DNA of 50,851 nt, from positions 1-50,851 of the forward strand of contig NAOQ01000153.1 of the NCBI GenBank assembly GCA_002751075.1, in the 5' to 3' direction. Position numbers and translations under genes: made by a program. This document shows, piece after piece, positions 1 through 11,250 of the stretch. Numbering within the stretch: position 1 is the first letter of the stretch; the number at the start of each line of letters is the position of its first letter. Source of the DNA: Ichthyophonus hoferi (Eukaryota > Opisthokonta > Ichthyosporea > Ichthyophonida > Ichthyophonidae). The notes under the pieces were generated by a model. It saw only the letters and a program-made list of their open reading frames with translations. It was not told the origin of the DNA and made no database searches.

Positions 1-12
1 CCTAAACCCTAA
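1..12. repeat. Telomere-like CCTAAACCCTAA
   Basis: The first 12 bases are two imperfect CCCTAA-type units in the C-rich orientation expected at a left chromosome end. Two units are too few to prove a telomere, but the position and orientation fit a scaffold that starts at one. Confidence 0.3.
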
Positions 13-45
13 TAGCCGAACGCGCTGCCAATTGCGCCACGGAGA
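1..45 (-). pseudogene. tRNA-Asn-like 5' half next to telomere-like repeat
   Basis: Read on the minus strand, this stretch matches the 5' half of a eukaryotic tRNA-Asn. It has an acceptor end (CTCCG), TG, a D arm with perfect GCGC/GCGC pairing around an 8-base loop that carries the box A GG, then G and an anticodon 5' stem TTCGG followed by CT. The anticodon position reads ATT instead of the expected GTT. The sequence then runs into TTAGGGTTTAGG instead of the pairing stem. It may be a broken tRNA gene, a tRNA-derived SINE head, or a split tRNA gene whose second half lies left of the window. Only half is visible, so function is doubtful. Confidence 0.5.
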
Positions 46-764
46 AAATACACCAAAATTGTTTGATAATATACAACAAACAGAATATTAATAACGATGT
101 AAATGAAAGATGTTAGCTAAAAGTATTTTAAAATATGAACACATTAAAAATTAAAAATTAGAAAGTAAATTCTTATTATAATTGAGGATTATATATTGAC
201 TCGAGTATTTTTTTATTTTTCACAAGAAAGTGAGATATTAGTATATGATATAGGATGGGGGTAAAATACTATTATTCACAATATGTAGGTCTGCGAGATA
301 GTAGCGACTTCACATACATCTAGAGACAGTAATAAATGCACGTCACATATATGTATTCAGAAGAAATTTTGTTTTTTTGGTAATTGTCACGTATCAATTG
401 ATTGTTTTGAATGTGATCAGATTTGTTAAATATTGTGTAACCTCTATATCGTTATTAACGATCCCTACTGGACGTTCATTAGCTAATACCAACATTTATA
501 AAGTATATAACCTTAACCCCGACTGGTTCTGGGTAGGCGATTTTGTTTATGAACGTGGTATATGAATTAATCTAAGCAGTTGGACTATACGTCGGCTCAG
601 TCTAACTGTCAGATTTAGGATATTAGAAACAGGAAATTAAGTAACTTATCGGCTCCATATAGAGGCATACGGCAAAAAGGAAATAGACACCTATTGTCAA
701 TTACCCAAATATTAAATGAGTACACATTGTGATTGGATACATGGATCATAGATTAAAATCATAT
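46..764. other. AT-rich stretch, no gene seen
   Basis: No long or protein-like frame is visible. The short frame at 377-565 starts at TTG, has AT-driven codons and resembles nothing I recognise, so it is not called. Confidence 0.5.
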
Positions 765-1095
765 TTAATCAACTGTGATCTCGACCAACAACTTAATCTC
801 ATCATTATCATTTATAAATGAAAAAGGTCAACTTAACTCCTGTAATCAATCGATAGTATAGTTACTAACCATGAAGCAATAAGCTGATGGTAATTAATCA
901 GATCAGTTCTTATGAAAACCCTCACCGATGAGGAAATGGTTTATAAAAATATACCCGAGTAAAATGAAAGTACTTACTGTCCTTAAAAACTACTCAAATT
1001 AGTCATTCACCTACACGAGCCAAAAGGACCTATAGCAGTTTTACCATTGTCATAAAATAACCGCCGCTATAGTTATCTTAATAAATTGTAGTTCT
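765..1095 (+). repeat. Dispersed repeat R2, copy 1
   Basis: This stretch of about 330 bp aligns over its length with 28995-29345. Shared blocks include AACTCCTGTAATCA, CAATAAGCTGATGG, a TGAAAA-CCTCA block, and TTCACTTACAC-type and TTTA-CATTG blocks near the right end. Divergence is high with several indels, so the copies are old. The family is unknown; a mobile-element end is likely. Confidence 0.6.
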
Positions 1096-1469
1096 GAAAC
1101 CCATTACTCAAACGATCCGACATACAATTACATGGATATATGTAGAAAAAGCAAAAGAAAAAGAGCAATTGCAATAAGTTTTTTTTTAATGGCTTATAGG
1201 TCCCCAATCATTATTATTATTAAACAATGATCAAATCAAAACACAAGTATAATTAATGTACTGATAGACAGATACTATCAGTCTGAATAATTATGTATTT
1301 AAATAACGAGTTAATAGTAGACCTTAATCTAAATTAATATATACAATGTTAAAGGTGTCATTGCTCTATGTATAGTTCCACAATGACGTTAGTTAGACCA
1401 GTGAAATCCGACTCAAAGCATTATGAAGCCAGGATAAAACTAGGGAATTTTAAAATATTCACAATTAGC
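1096..1469. other. 3' flank of the surface-protein gene
   Basis: AT-rich sequence lying downstream of the minus-strand surface-protein gene. No gene or clear terminator element is visible. Confidence 0.4.
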
Positions 1470-2582
1470 TTATTGTTCCAATTTGTTTGTGTAGTGAGTC
1501 GTGCTCTTGGCTTCCTGTGTTTCCGTGGCAACAGAGCCTATTATCTCAGCTTTTACCCCTTCTACATCTGTGGTGTCCGTGGGAACTATCACTTCTCTGT
1601 TTTGCCCCTCGTCCATCTCTTTGATTATAGCCGTGGGAATAGAAATTATCTCCACAGTGCTTTCCGTAGTGGTTGTCATGGAAAGAGAACTTCCTACTTT
1701 AGTGGCTGTCACGGAAACAGAGCCTACTACCTTAGTGGCTGTCGCGGAAACAGAGCCTACTACCTTAGTGGCTGTCGCGGAAACAGAGCCTACTACCTTA
1801 GTGGCTGTCGCGGAAACAGAACCTACTACCTTAGTGGCTGTCGCGGAAACAGAGCCTACTACCTGAGTGGATTTCGTAGGAACACAATCTGTCGCCGTAA
1901 TGGTTACTTTGGGAACAAAAACTGTTTCCGTAATGGTTACTTTGGGAACCACAACTGTATTCGTAATAGTAACAGGAACCAAAATGGTAGTTGTATGGGT
2001 TGTATCGGGAAGATAAATTGTCCGCGTAGCAGAAGGCTTGCAAACCATTGGCATCACGGTGGCAGATGGTTGAACTATCAAAGATAATGGAATCGCACTA
2101 ATTGGACTTATATCGATACTTCTGGTAACCGTAGGTTTAAATATACCAGAAAAATTACTTGGCACGTAGGGAATGATTGTAGGTTTAATAGGCCTAATTG
2201 GTACAGCACCAGTGGTAAAATTCTGTATTTTGTAATATACAGTCTCATTTTCGTCATTACTCAAGATAGGGCCAACACACTGTTGCATTCTGCCTGAACG
2301 CGCAGCAATGCTTGTTTTCTTCGCAACCTTGCACTGACTGTCAGCAAACGGTTTAAAAGTAAATATTAATGTGGTGAGATTAGCAGAAACTGTGCCATAG
2401 TTCTCATTAAAAGGAGCTGGTAACTCTAGGCAATCAGGAAACGCAATCTTCTTACATGATGCCCCTATCATCTCAGAGCATTTTGAATCCTTATACGCAC
2501 AGAAATTTCCACTAAGACGTAAACCTGCCGCAGAGGCTGCGCTCACAGTCAAGAGCGCGGAGATAAAGCGAGTAAGCGACAT
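1470..2582 (-). CDS. Secreted/cell-surface protein with Ser/Thr-rich tandem repeats
   Basis: A 370-residue intronless frame with ATG at 2582 and TAA at 1470-1472. Residues 1-19 form a signal peptide: basic start, hydrophobic core and small residues ending SAASAA. Residues 20-125 are a cysteine-bearing domain with potential N-glycosylation sites (NLT, NET, NFT). Residues about 130-200 are Pro/Thr/Ile-rich. Residues about 202-233 carry repeats of the type VPKVTIT. Residues 241-295 are five 11-residue units, VVGSVSATATK-like, and the tail to 370 is Thr-rich. No GPI signal or membrane anchor is visible. The layout (signal, Cys domain, Ser/Thr-rich stalk) resembles fungal wall mannoproteins or adhesins. 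The coding region is richer in G+C than its flanks, which supports a real gene. I do not recognise the N-terminal domain family. Open frames on the other strand are products of the repeat. Confidence 0.82.
   Translation of the reverse strand: MSLTRFISALLTVSAASAAGLRLSGNFCAYKDSKCSEMIGASCKKIAFPDCLELPAPFNENYGTVSANLTTLIFTFKPFADSQCKVAKKTSIAARSGRMQQCVGPILSNDENETVYYKIQNFTTGAVPIRPIKPTIIPYVPSNFSGIFKPTVTRSIDISPISAIPLSLIVQPSATVMPMVCKPSATRTIYLPDTTHTTTILVPVTITNTVVVPKVTITETVFVPKVTITATDCVPTKSTQVVGSVSATATKVVGSVSATATKVVGSVSATATKVVGSVSATATKVVGSVSVTATKVGSSLSMTTTTESTVEIISIPTAIIKEMDEGQNREVIVPTDTTDVEGVKAEIIGSVATETQEAKSTTHYTNKLEQ
1702..1866 (-). repeat. 33-bp tandem repeat, five units, in coding sequence
   Basis: Five nearly identical 33-bp units, beginning GTGGCTGTC on the plus strand, encode the 11-residue unit of the surface protein. 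The outermost units carry a few substitutions while the inner ones are nearly perfect, which suggests recent copy-number change that keeps the frame. Confidence 0.9.
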
Positions 2583-2640
2583 AATAGCTAAAGTAAAAAC
2601 GCTTCCACTCTCATTAACTTAGGTCTATAATCACTAGAAA
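2583..2640 (-). promoter_or_regulatory. Possible promoter of the surface-protein gene
   Basis: Upstream of the ATG at 2582 the minus strand carries an ATTATAGA TATA-like box at about 2619-2627. The evidence is weak, since TATA-like words are common in this AT-rich sequence. Confidence 0.2.
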
Positions 2641-5440
2641 TAGCACGGGTTTTTCATTTATATTTCGGGAAAATGGACAAAATCCTTAAACATTTGTTTA
2701 ATTGGTGGGTTTCGCTTGGAGATGAACACTTATTGATGGATCTGTACCTACTTAGTAGGCAATATTAAAGTATGTATTTAGAAATGTATATAAATTATAT
2801 TTATACATATATTCCTATGAATTACCTATTATTAACTAATACATACGTTTTAAACTAATAAATAAATAAAACTGTACTATAAAATATAAAAAAAGGGTAT
2901 ATTAGCCAAGTAGTATGGTATGCATACATAACATAAGAACATATTTTGAGCCAGGATCAGGATACACGTGTTTATTGTCATTCTTATGGATGGAGTCATC
3001 TAGATTATAGAGTGTTTTTATTCGCTACTATAGCCCTCCTACAGCGACTCCTTAACCAAAGTTTTGTACACCAGTAGTAATAAGGATTTCTGCTTTGTTT
3101 GCATTTCATATGCTATAATAAATTGCAGTAAAGAGAATTTTCTCAATAGTCTAAACTGTGAATGGCTTGGAAAAGAAAGATGACGGAAAACACGGTTACC
3201 AATAATTAACTGCACAAAAGACGACCTCTGCTTTTCCTGCTTGTGAAGAATCCGTTAAGATACGGGCTTATCGGTTTAAATGGAAAAGTTGGTGCGGATA
3301 GGGGCGACACCCTTTGTCGATAATCAAAAACATATTTTCTTTCTATTAATCAGTGAAAAGGAATGAACTGTAAAAGTGCCATGAATGCTTTGGTACTTGG
3401 AAAGTATGTCTCTATATGCTTTCATGGTCACAACGGAGTATAATTAATGTAGTGCTACGAGGCCAGTATAAAATTTTGAGCAGAACATTCATTATATGTA
3501 AATATATATATTCACAATAGAAATCGCCTCAAATTGGGAATTAGGATGATTCTGGTGAACAGTGCTATACGGAAAATCGAATCGAGTATACCGACTCCAC
3601 GATCAAATATTGAAAATGTTAGTTAGATTTTTTTAGAACCTAGGTTTTTATCCTCCGCTTATATAGATATATTTGTTAATAGATTTTCTGATGTGGTATG
3701 ATATGAGTTTAAGGTAGATACCTGTATGAATAATAGATATTGGCTTGTTTCTTGTCAACGTATCTCTATGTTAATCCCTCCAAATGTGACTTGGGCTTAC
3801 CATTTTTACAAGACTTTAGAATATCTATGTTCTAGAGGAAAACTCAGTCATCTACGTCATCTATTAGATATCCAAGTATAATATGGGAATTGCCCGAGCT
3901 TGGAGCATACCTCCATTCACATAATTAAGCACTGTCTATAGTTATTAATACTGGCCAATAATATATTTAATCTATATTTAGCTTCCTGGGCAATGCACTT
4001 GGACTTTTTAATTGGCTAATACTGGGCTATTTTATCCTATGTATTTTAACGGAATATATAAAAAAAGTGATAAATAGATTAATAATTTAATTACAATTTT
4101 TAATTAGTTATGAATAACTACAAAATAATGATTAAAAAATGTTCACATAGATTCTTTATTGTCTCTGAATTCACCTGTTAATTTTATTCAAATATAAATC
4201 ATGTCATTTGTTAATTGATTGAAAGTAAGATGTTTGCGCAGCACAAAGTTGAGGTAACCAATAATATTTTTGTGCATGTGTAAGATAATTACTGTAATGC
4301 TAACAGTACGATAATAGTTTAAAATACGCATGGCTTTGAAAAGCTAGGATGATACATACGAGACTGCGAAAAATATATATATATATATATACACCTTTTA
4401 GGAGAACAATACTTGGAGGAAAAAATTCCCCTTGCCAATAATTACTAATTATTCGCAGGCTCACGATTTGTTATGATGGTAGTCTCCGGTAATAGATTTT
4501 ATGTCAATATGGGAAACTAATCCAATCGTAAAAAAGTCGCACAGCACATTGGGGGCAACGACCTCGCTATTGTGTAGTAGTTAAATTACTGTTTTACCCG
4601 GACAGGTATCTGTTACAATGTTACAATAACGCAATTAGTGTTGACGTAAAAATAGACGGCATTTTCTATTAAGAAATCATCGATATCGACCCAAACAGTG
4701 ATTAGTTTATATCGTATTGTGTTTTAGGGCGTTATAACTTAAAAATAGTTTTCTACTACATTTGTAATGGGAATTGATATCGAATGCATAACTTAGATAA
4801 TATCGTCTCAATATAATTTAAAATGCATAACACAACATAATGTCCAATAAAACACATAGTACAATTGTATTACATATAATATAAGAATGCAATGTAAATG
4901 TAGCGGTAGGTATACAATGATTGTAGTCCATTGTGCTATTCCATAACAGAAACACTTGTATATGTCTATTGCTATTAAATTTGTTATCAACCAATATTTA
5001 TGAAATGCGTAAGCTAACCATTTATGTTTTTTTGTCTGAAATGAATGTCCAATATATTATAGTATATAGAAAATTAATCAAACCAATAAACGAGAAAGGC
5101 TCAATCAGGACGTAATTTCGACTGGAGCCAAGGAGTAAAACTTTAAAACAATGGAGGTACTTCTCAATTTGGATGTTGCAAATACCTTAGGATTGCCACA
5201 AACCGTTGCGCATCAGACTTGGTATAAGAAATAAAATTCCATAACATACAGTCTAAATAAATATGTGGCATACCCCAAGGTTATCACCAGATGAAATAAT
5301 ATAGAGATGAGTGACAAACTATATGCAGGTCTAGAAGGGATGGAAGGAATAGGATAGATTAGGGTTAGAGTGTTTGGTAATATAATATGCTATTACAGGA
5401 TGATTTTACTTAAGAATTGGTTGTATGGTATTTCTCTCGG
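2641..5440. other. AT-rich intergenic stretch
   Basis: No protein-like frame is recognisable. There is a short TA run near 4373-4391. Two opposite 60-codon frames at 4808-5115 look like chance. Parts may be ancient repeat, but nothing here is assignable. Confidence 0.45.
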
Positions 5441-5459
5441 CTTAGGGTTCTTACAACAG

Positions 5460-5640
5460 TAAGAGCCCGTTTTTGGAATAAATAGAGAAGATGCATTTAA
5501 GGTAGGACCTCTTGTCCCCTATAACTGCAATAACCACACATGGGACAGAGGTCTCAATGCTTTAATGAATATTAAGCCTTCAAAGCTTCTTTACGTGTAC
5601 ACTACAATTAAAAAATAAATCCCCTGGTTACACTGAGCTT
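5460..5640 (+). mobile_element. Dispersed coding-like repeat R6, copy 1
   Basis: This stretch aligns in inverted orientation with 21560-21745 inside a Sec1 intron. The match is about 150-180 bp, and the better-matched blocks read as similar peptides (GIN-R-DA-K-GPLV, then NIKPS-LLY-YTT) in both copies. Local G+C is higher than around it. This suggests a remnant of a protein-coding mobile element whose family I cannot name. It is broken and old. Confidence 0.5.
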
Positions 5641-6655
5641 TCTACCCTTATAGAGTGTCTAAGCTACAAGCTACACGTGTAAACAAAGGAAGTTCCTGAG
5701 CTGCTCAAAACTCGTTCACAAATGTCAAGCATTACACATCCTTATGCAACACAAATAGGTTATACTTCCCAATAACGTCACTACTAAGAGCCGATCACCT
5801 GACGCATGATATAGTAAATAGACAGTCAATGCTAAATCTATGTTGTTTTTACACGTACAAAATTTTAGATTACCCGAATCCCACTGCACATCGTCGTCAG
5901 TGTAATATACTATGTATATGAATATTGTTTATATAAATGAAGATGATACTTATTGTCTATAAACTATGTCTAATTTTGTTTGTTTCCATTAAAGTATTAT
6001 ATAATTCTGTTCTTTTATTCAGCCTGGATTGCTCTTTTAATTGAATAAATCCAGGTTCTTGTTCCCTAATATTTAATACGGTATATGCCCAAATGACTAA
6101 TTTAAAAATAATAAAATAAATCTACCCAAAAAAAAAAAATAGAATGGTAGAAATTCTTTAATTTTATTCAAAACAAACATGTGGAAATATGCACTACATT
6201 GACCCTATTCCCAACATGTTAGCCGAAAAAGCTTAAGGAGTTTATCGTGGTCACAAAACCTCATAATTCTATTAAGTCTACGATACGCGAATGCCAAAAA
6301 CACTTCAATCCAACCCGACATCCATCTACTGACCTCTACATGTGGAGAATCAATTTTATTACATCTACACATTCTCTTCAAATCTGCATTTGAACTATTA
6401 ACATTTCCAGCTTCTAAGGGACACTAAGCTGCAAAACAACTGGGCAACACCCACATATTATGTTAAGGTCCTTTTTCTATTCCATCTTTACATTTTTTAT
6501 GCCCAAGATGAAACAATCTGCCTAGGCCAAGGGGTAGTATTAAAACAGAAATATTTAATGAATTTGGGTATTTTTATATAGCCATAATCACTTAATATTA
6601 TTAGCAATTATTATTACATACCCTGGAAAAATAGTGTAATCTATTGGTGTTAAAT
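5641..6655. other. Intergenic stretch, possible remnant continuation of R6
   Basis: 5640-5800 keeps a composition richer in G+C than its surroundings and may continue the element of 5460-5640. From 5900 to 6655 nothing beyond AT-rich sequence and an A run at about 6127 is visible. Confidence 0.35.
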
Positions 6656-6659
6656 AGCA

Positions 6660-6850
6660 GCCCAAGAAATGTGTTGCTATCAACAAATTGACCAATGATC
6701 GGTTAAACAACCATTCAGGAATTACATAATATCTGTTGTTACCAAAAAGCTATCCAATGATCATTTAAAAGATCATTATAAAACTTACATAACATATGCT
6801 GTTATCAACAGGCTGTCCAATAACTATTCAGAAAATTATTATAAACACCT
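6660..6850. repeat. Minisatellite, three diverged units of about 62 bp
   Basis: Three consecutive units share the pattern TGTTGCTATCAACA...CCAATGATC...CATTC/A...TTAC. The first two units begin near 6660 and 6724, and the third near 6788. An inverted relative is present at about 15995-16080. The units are clearly diverged from each other. Confidence 0.65.
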
Positions 6851-8145
6851 ATATATCTTATGTGCATCATCAATCACCATGGGTTTGATTGAAAACTGTT
6901 AGAAAAAATAAGTAGAGACAGGTGCGTTCCTGTAACTTAAATTCGTTTAGAGAGGGATGTAATACTAAATTTATCAGAATGCCATGTTCTCCACATTTGT
7001 TTGTTGGGGTGGGGAGGCTGGCCGATTAGGGTTTTGATCAGATATTGCCGTTTGCATTTATACTTGTCCCTTTTCTAGAATGGTCCTTCAACCATCTATC
7101 TTATTGGTGTAACTACTTGTATATTATGTGTTGACAAATCAGTCCAACAGGTTGAAAGATATTATGCAATAAATTCATTATGCAACTCAACTAATCTTGA
7201 GCTACGATCATTGATCTATTTATTATTTGGGCTTCGATCAAACCTTTTATTCATCCGTGGTTAACAATCTTGTAACGAAAACCAATGGCCAACACTACTT
7301 AAAAACCATGGTAAATTTATACTTTTTGACTACACTAAACATCTAGTCTCAATTAAATATATTTAGTGACATGATTAAATTAATTAATGTTCTAATCTTG
7401 GTCTTTAAAGGTATCTTTCTCAAAGTTTGTTGTTGACCGTAGACTATTCCTAGAGATAGAATCAGATAAATTAAAACTATCTGGTAAAGAAGTTTTAAAG
7501 GAAATCTGACCTTCAATTGGTGATTCCATATCAATAGGTCTACCTTAACCTTCCTGCATTTTCTTATGGATTGGGCACTGGTGTTGAGAGTTAGTAAAAA
7601 ATTACATTTTGTGCAGTTGTCATGGGAGGGATAAATGACCAGACATAACAGGCTATAAACAATAAATTTTAATAAATATTTAACCAAATTTAAAGCACAA
7701 CAGTTTTCTTTTTGTGTTTATTTTTTTAGCCCCTCTAATTCCAGACTTGAGTCTTAGTTATATGCCTTCCTTATGTTATGGACCTGTTTGTTTTATGAAA
7801 AAGTTAAGTTATAATTAGGTACCAGTCTTAAGTTTTAATGATTGGCCTATTTTGAGCTGTTAGAGGCAAAGCATTCAATGCCTTTTTTTGTTATAGTTTA
7901 TTCTTTTATGTTACAAGACCGTTAACTCTGAATGAACACGTAGTTTAAATTGATTTGTTGATACATAATTGAAGTCAGAAGTGTCGCATCTACAGATTAA
8001 ATTGCTGCCTGATAAGCTATTCAGACCTGAACCATTCTAAATAGTCAAGAAAATCTTGCATCTACAAAAGGAACCATAAATGAAAACAAAATATATCTTG
8101 AACCATGTCGAGGGAAACGTAAGTACAAGTATATCACTAACTGTC
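6851..8145. other. AT-rich stretch with small repeat matches
   Basis: The block ACTAAACATCTAGTC...ATTAAAT at about 7332-7365 recurs at about 43945-43980, on the 5' side of a copia fossil. This suggests retroelement flank debris. The minus-strand frame at 7349-7687 has no recognisable domain. A G-rich run lies at about 7005-7022. Confidence 0.35.
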
Positions 8146-8147
8146 TT

Positions 8148-8174
8148 TTTTGGGGGGTGGGGTGAGGGGGAGGC
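8148..8174 (+). other. G-rich tract, potential G-quadruplex
   Basis: The runs GGGGGG, GGGG, GGGGG and GG are separated by one to three bases (TGGGGTGAGGGGGAGG type). This composition is striking in AT-rich surroundings. Confidence 0.5.
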
Positions 8175-8329
8175 ACTCTCTAACGTTTAAATCAATAGGA
8201 GAGTGCTACAAGATCATTAACTCTGAATGAATGCATAGTTATAATTCATTTGTTAATACATAGTTTTGCATGTAGTGAATTAGTCAATGACCCATATAAA
8301 GAAACACCAATATAACTTTATTTAGATAG

Positions 8330-9040
8330 AACCAGACATCATTAGTTGGTCTTTGTGATCTTTCATGAGTTGTATTAGTCAATATGTATGTTTATGATTA
8401 GCTTCATTTAAGTTATTGAACCTAGCCCTACATTGATGTTAACCAAACGTTAGCACTGGCGATAACGCAAAATATAAAAGAAAACAAAAGTCAATAACAA
8501 AGGGCCTGCCCACACATATGCAGTATCAGTAGCAAAAATATAAAGCTTTTTTAATACACACAAATATTTTGCATATAATTATATGTATGCAATAACCACA
8601 TTGCTATTACAATGCATAATCTACTATTAGCATTTGCATAGAATAATCAGTATCCAGATCTCTTGCTCGTTCAGAACGCAGAACTGTTTACTAACATTAA
8701 ATAGTAACAATAGTTATTATTTGCATTGTGATATATTGCCCCTTACCGATTGATCTCATTGTGCAATTTCCATACTTGCATCCAAGTGAATCAAAGCATT
8801 AATTCCTTCTGAATAAAAACAGAGGTATAATTACTACAGCCAGTTACCTAGGAAAGCAGTATATGGGCCTTCTATAGAACCTCTACCACAACAACTTTGC
8901 CTTAAAGACAGATCCGATTAATTGACTATTACTACTTCTGCTCCAACAAACTTAACTATTATTTAATATAAAATTAGAAATTCCAAAAGCTGTAGACAAG
9001 TCCCTAGAACTATCACACACTCTTATAAATTGTATTCGCC
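8330..9040 (+). mobile_element. Repeat R1, copy 1 (probable LTR/leader of a copia-type fossil)
   Basis: Aligns along about 650 bp, in the same orientation, with 38230-38900. That copy leads directly into gag-like sequence of a copia-type fossil. Shared blocks include TTTCATGAGTT, GTTTATGATTAGC, AATTCCTTCTGAAT, GGTATAATTACTACAGCCAGT, CTTCTATAGA-CCTCTACCACA and a CTGT-GACAAGT block. It is best read as an LTR plus 5' leader left from a Ty1/copia-type element. It is broken and old, with no matching intact partner. Confidence 0.6.
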
Positions 9041-9049
9041 AATAAGAAT

Positions 9050-9165
9050 ATTTAGGATTGATCTCATATAGGCTATTAAACCTAGCTACATTGGTGTTAA
9101 CCGAAAGTTAGCACTGGCGGTAAAACAAATATATAAAAGAAAAAAGAAACAACTAATAAAAGATA
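9050..9165 (+). mobile_element. Second, partial R1 copy (direct repeat)
   Basis: Repeats the block at about 8390-8510 in direct orientation (AACCTAGC...TTGGTGTTAACC...GTTAGCACTGGCG...ATATAAAAGAAAA). It lies about 650 bp downstream, as if a second LTR start follows after a much reduced internal part. Fossil. Confidence 0.5.
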
Positions 9166-9229
9166 CTGCTCTCAGTCACCATTATTTACAGTTTAATTTA
9201 TGTAATTTATGTTTTCTTCACATTAATTC

Positions 9230-9400
9230 TATAGTTGTCAAAAAAAAAAACTGAAGTAGATAATCCAGATACTTTACCAGAAGGCCAATTGGTTGAGTCT
9301 AGTGTTGATTCTTCTGATAATAATAATACCATATCTACATACACATAGCCATAATTAGATTACAGTTATTACATATATAAAAGCCTCTATATTCATTGAT
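9230..9400 (+). mobile_element. Ser/Asp-rich fragment related to 15242-15439
   Basis: A short coding-like piece resembling, in inverted orientation, the minus-strand frame at 15242-15439. Both share the patterns V-KK-EV, GQLVES and an acidic serine stretch. It sits between retroelement remnants and is probably part of one. Fossil. Confidence 0.4.
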
Positions 9401-9464
9401 CAACATAGGGAGATTCAAAAGCAGCTAACTAGAGCTTTAACTTACCCTTTACCTGATGATAAAA

Positions 9465-9525
9465 GCCTGATAGAACTCAGTACAACAGGTACTAGTCCTA
9501 TTTCCATTTTCAATATGGGCTAATT
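9465..9525 (+). repeat. Short dispersed repeat R4, copy 1
   Basis: The block GAACTCAGTACAACAG-TACTA followed by TTTTCA-type sequence recurs at about 28565-28625 in the same orientation. Confidence 0.4.
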
Positions 9526-9631
9526 TCATAAACCACCTTTTAGTTTATTTTACTATCAATTAAATCTCTCATATTAAGTGCCATACTGCTAGACCAATGA
9601 GCTTAACATAAAAGCTCATCAAATAATTATT

Positions 9632-9922
9632 CTATTCCCATACTTTATTGATGTGAAAATTGTATTGGAATTCTAAACTGTGATCGGCAGATTTTGCTAC
9701 ACTATCTATAGACATAGAATGGTTATTCCTTGATTCACTCAAGCTGAAGTTGAGGTCCTCCAAAAGATTTCTAGTCTTATTCCCATTACTGCTGGAAGAG
9801 GAGAGTTGAACCCTCAATTTCATTTTCCCTGCAAATTCTGGCTTAATTACTGTAGGAATAGCTGACTTATATTTAATTATAGGGATTGTAAGTGTGAATA
9901 TTTCTCTCCTTATTATTATCAT
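9632..9922 (-). mobile_element. copia-type gag N-terminal fragment
   Basis: A minus-strand fragment whose predicted peptide resembles those from 43430-43650 (minus) and 16090-16285 (plus). The shared core is a basic GK-K-RVQLS patch followed by a serine run and, in two of the three, NLLEDL/F. The 43.5-kb copy heads a copia-type fossil, so this piece is assigned to the same kind of element. Broken, old, isolated. Confidence 0.55.
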
Positions 9923-11250
9923 AATGACTTCTTTTACATTGACAAAGAATCAAAGTCTTTTGTTTGAAACGTCTATTAAGTGCAACTGTTACGCCTAGAA
10001 CTTCTGATTGAAAATTGCAATTTAGGATTTCTAATTAGACACTAAGTGAATGCTCCTCAATTATCTTATGATTCTACAGCATCAAGAGCAACTGAAATAA
10101 TTGCATGTTTGCTATTCAAACAAAGCATATACTATACTACGCAAACATTTATATCATTATTATCATTATCTAAAAAAATTTACATTCAATAGGCTAATAA
10201 AAATGAGGTCTTTATCTTAGTAAATGTTTTAGGCATATAGGTAAAATATAGAAAACATAACATGGCATTAATTAAAGAAATCTTTAGCTAATCGGGAATA
10301 AATTTTAATCAATGATACACAAAATATCTTTGGTTAAACTCTTAGCTATTGTTTCTACTATCATGCTTTTAAGGAGCTCTATGAAAGACAATTTGCCTAA
10401 TTATTTTTTTCTAATATGCTCCTAAATTTAACACACTTAGACTAAGCTAATATATAGCTTAACTATTTAGATAAACTTATATCCCATATTTCTGAACAAA
10501 AATACATGCCCAGAACCAGTCTGAGCCCAGCTTATATACTTTATTATAGTTTATATTAGCCAATATATGCCCAATAAGGAATGATAGTTACAACATAGAA
10601 ACTGTACAATATTTAACTAATCTCACCACATATTGGAGCAATTGATATGTGACAAATTCATTTAAAATTTCCAGACTAATTTTAGTTAACAGAACAGTCT
10701 GCATGCTTTGTATTTTTTCATGGCCATTAATTCCTAAACGACTTCCATGAGAACAACCTTGTATTATTATATAAGTCCTACACATCACATTGATTACTGA
10801 TTGTGCTCGATAGATGAGTTAATGATGGTTTGACACGGTTGTCATTCTAGTTGTGAATCTGTATTGGACTGGTAGTCTATTTGGTCTTTCTGGACTGTTC
10901 TTGATCTCTTTTCACCATTGAGGGGTTAGGCTTTATCTGACATGATTAATTATAGCAATACTTTGGTATTCTATATATGATTTACTTATGTTTAAGTAAA
11001 TCAGAAAGTAAATTAAAATGTATGTAGGGGTAGAAATAAATAACCTAAAATATTTCATAACTAAATATAATAAACAAGCACTTTGAATTGGTTTATGTGC
11101 TGCAGTAGTAACATAATATAGAGGGGGCCAATTGCAACTACCAATCTTGATGTGTTAAAACTAAATATGATGAACCACACCATATCAGATTGGACATAAA
11201 CCAGGAAAAATCTGGTCAATTTGTTGGGCTTTGACTTTACATTTATATAT
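9923..11250. other. AT-rich stretch, probable retroelement flank
   Basis: The first 100 bp to the right of the gag fragment weakly match 43650-43720, the equivalent flank of the 43-kb fossil. Beyond that no gene is seen. The minus frames at 10588-10788 and 11061-11279 show no recognisable domain. Confidence 0.35.

Noticed and set aside
377-565. 62-codon plus frame
   Set aside because: Starts at TTG, composition follows AT bias, no similarity to anything recognised.
1368-2087. 239-codon plus-strand frame over the surface-protein gene
   Set aside because: It is a by-product of the 33-bp repeat on the opposite strand, with Gly/Arg/Tyr repeats, no signal and no start context. The minus frame has a signal peptide and a glycosylated Cys domain.
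4808-5115. Two overlapping opposite 60-codon frames
   Set aside because: Low-complexity hydrophobic and Tyr-rich reading of AT-rich DNA, with no splice or promoter support.
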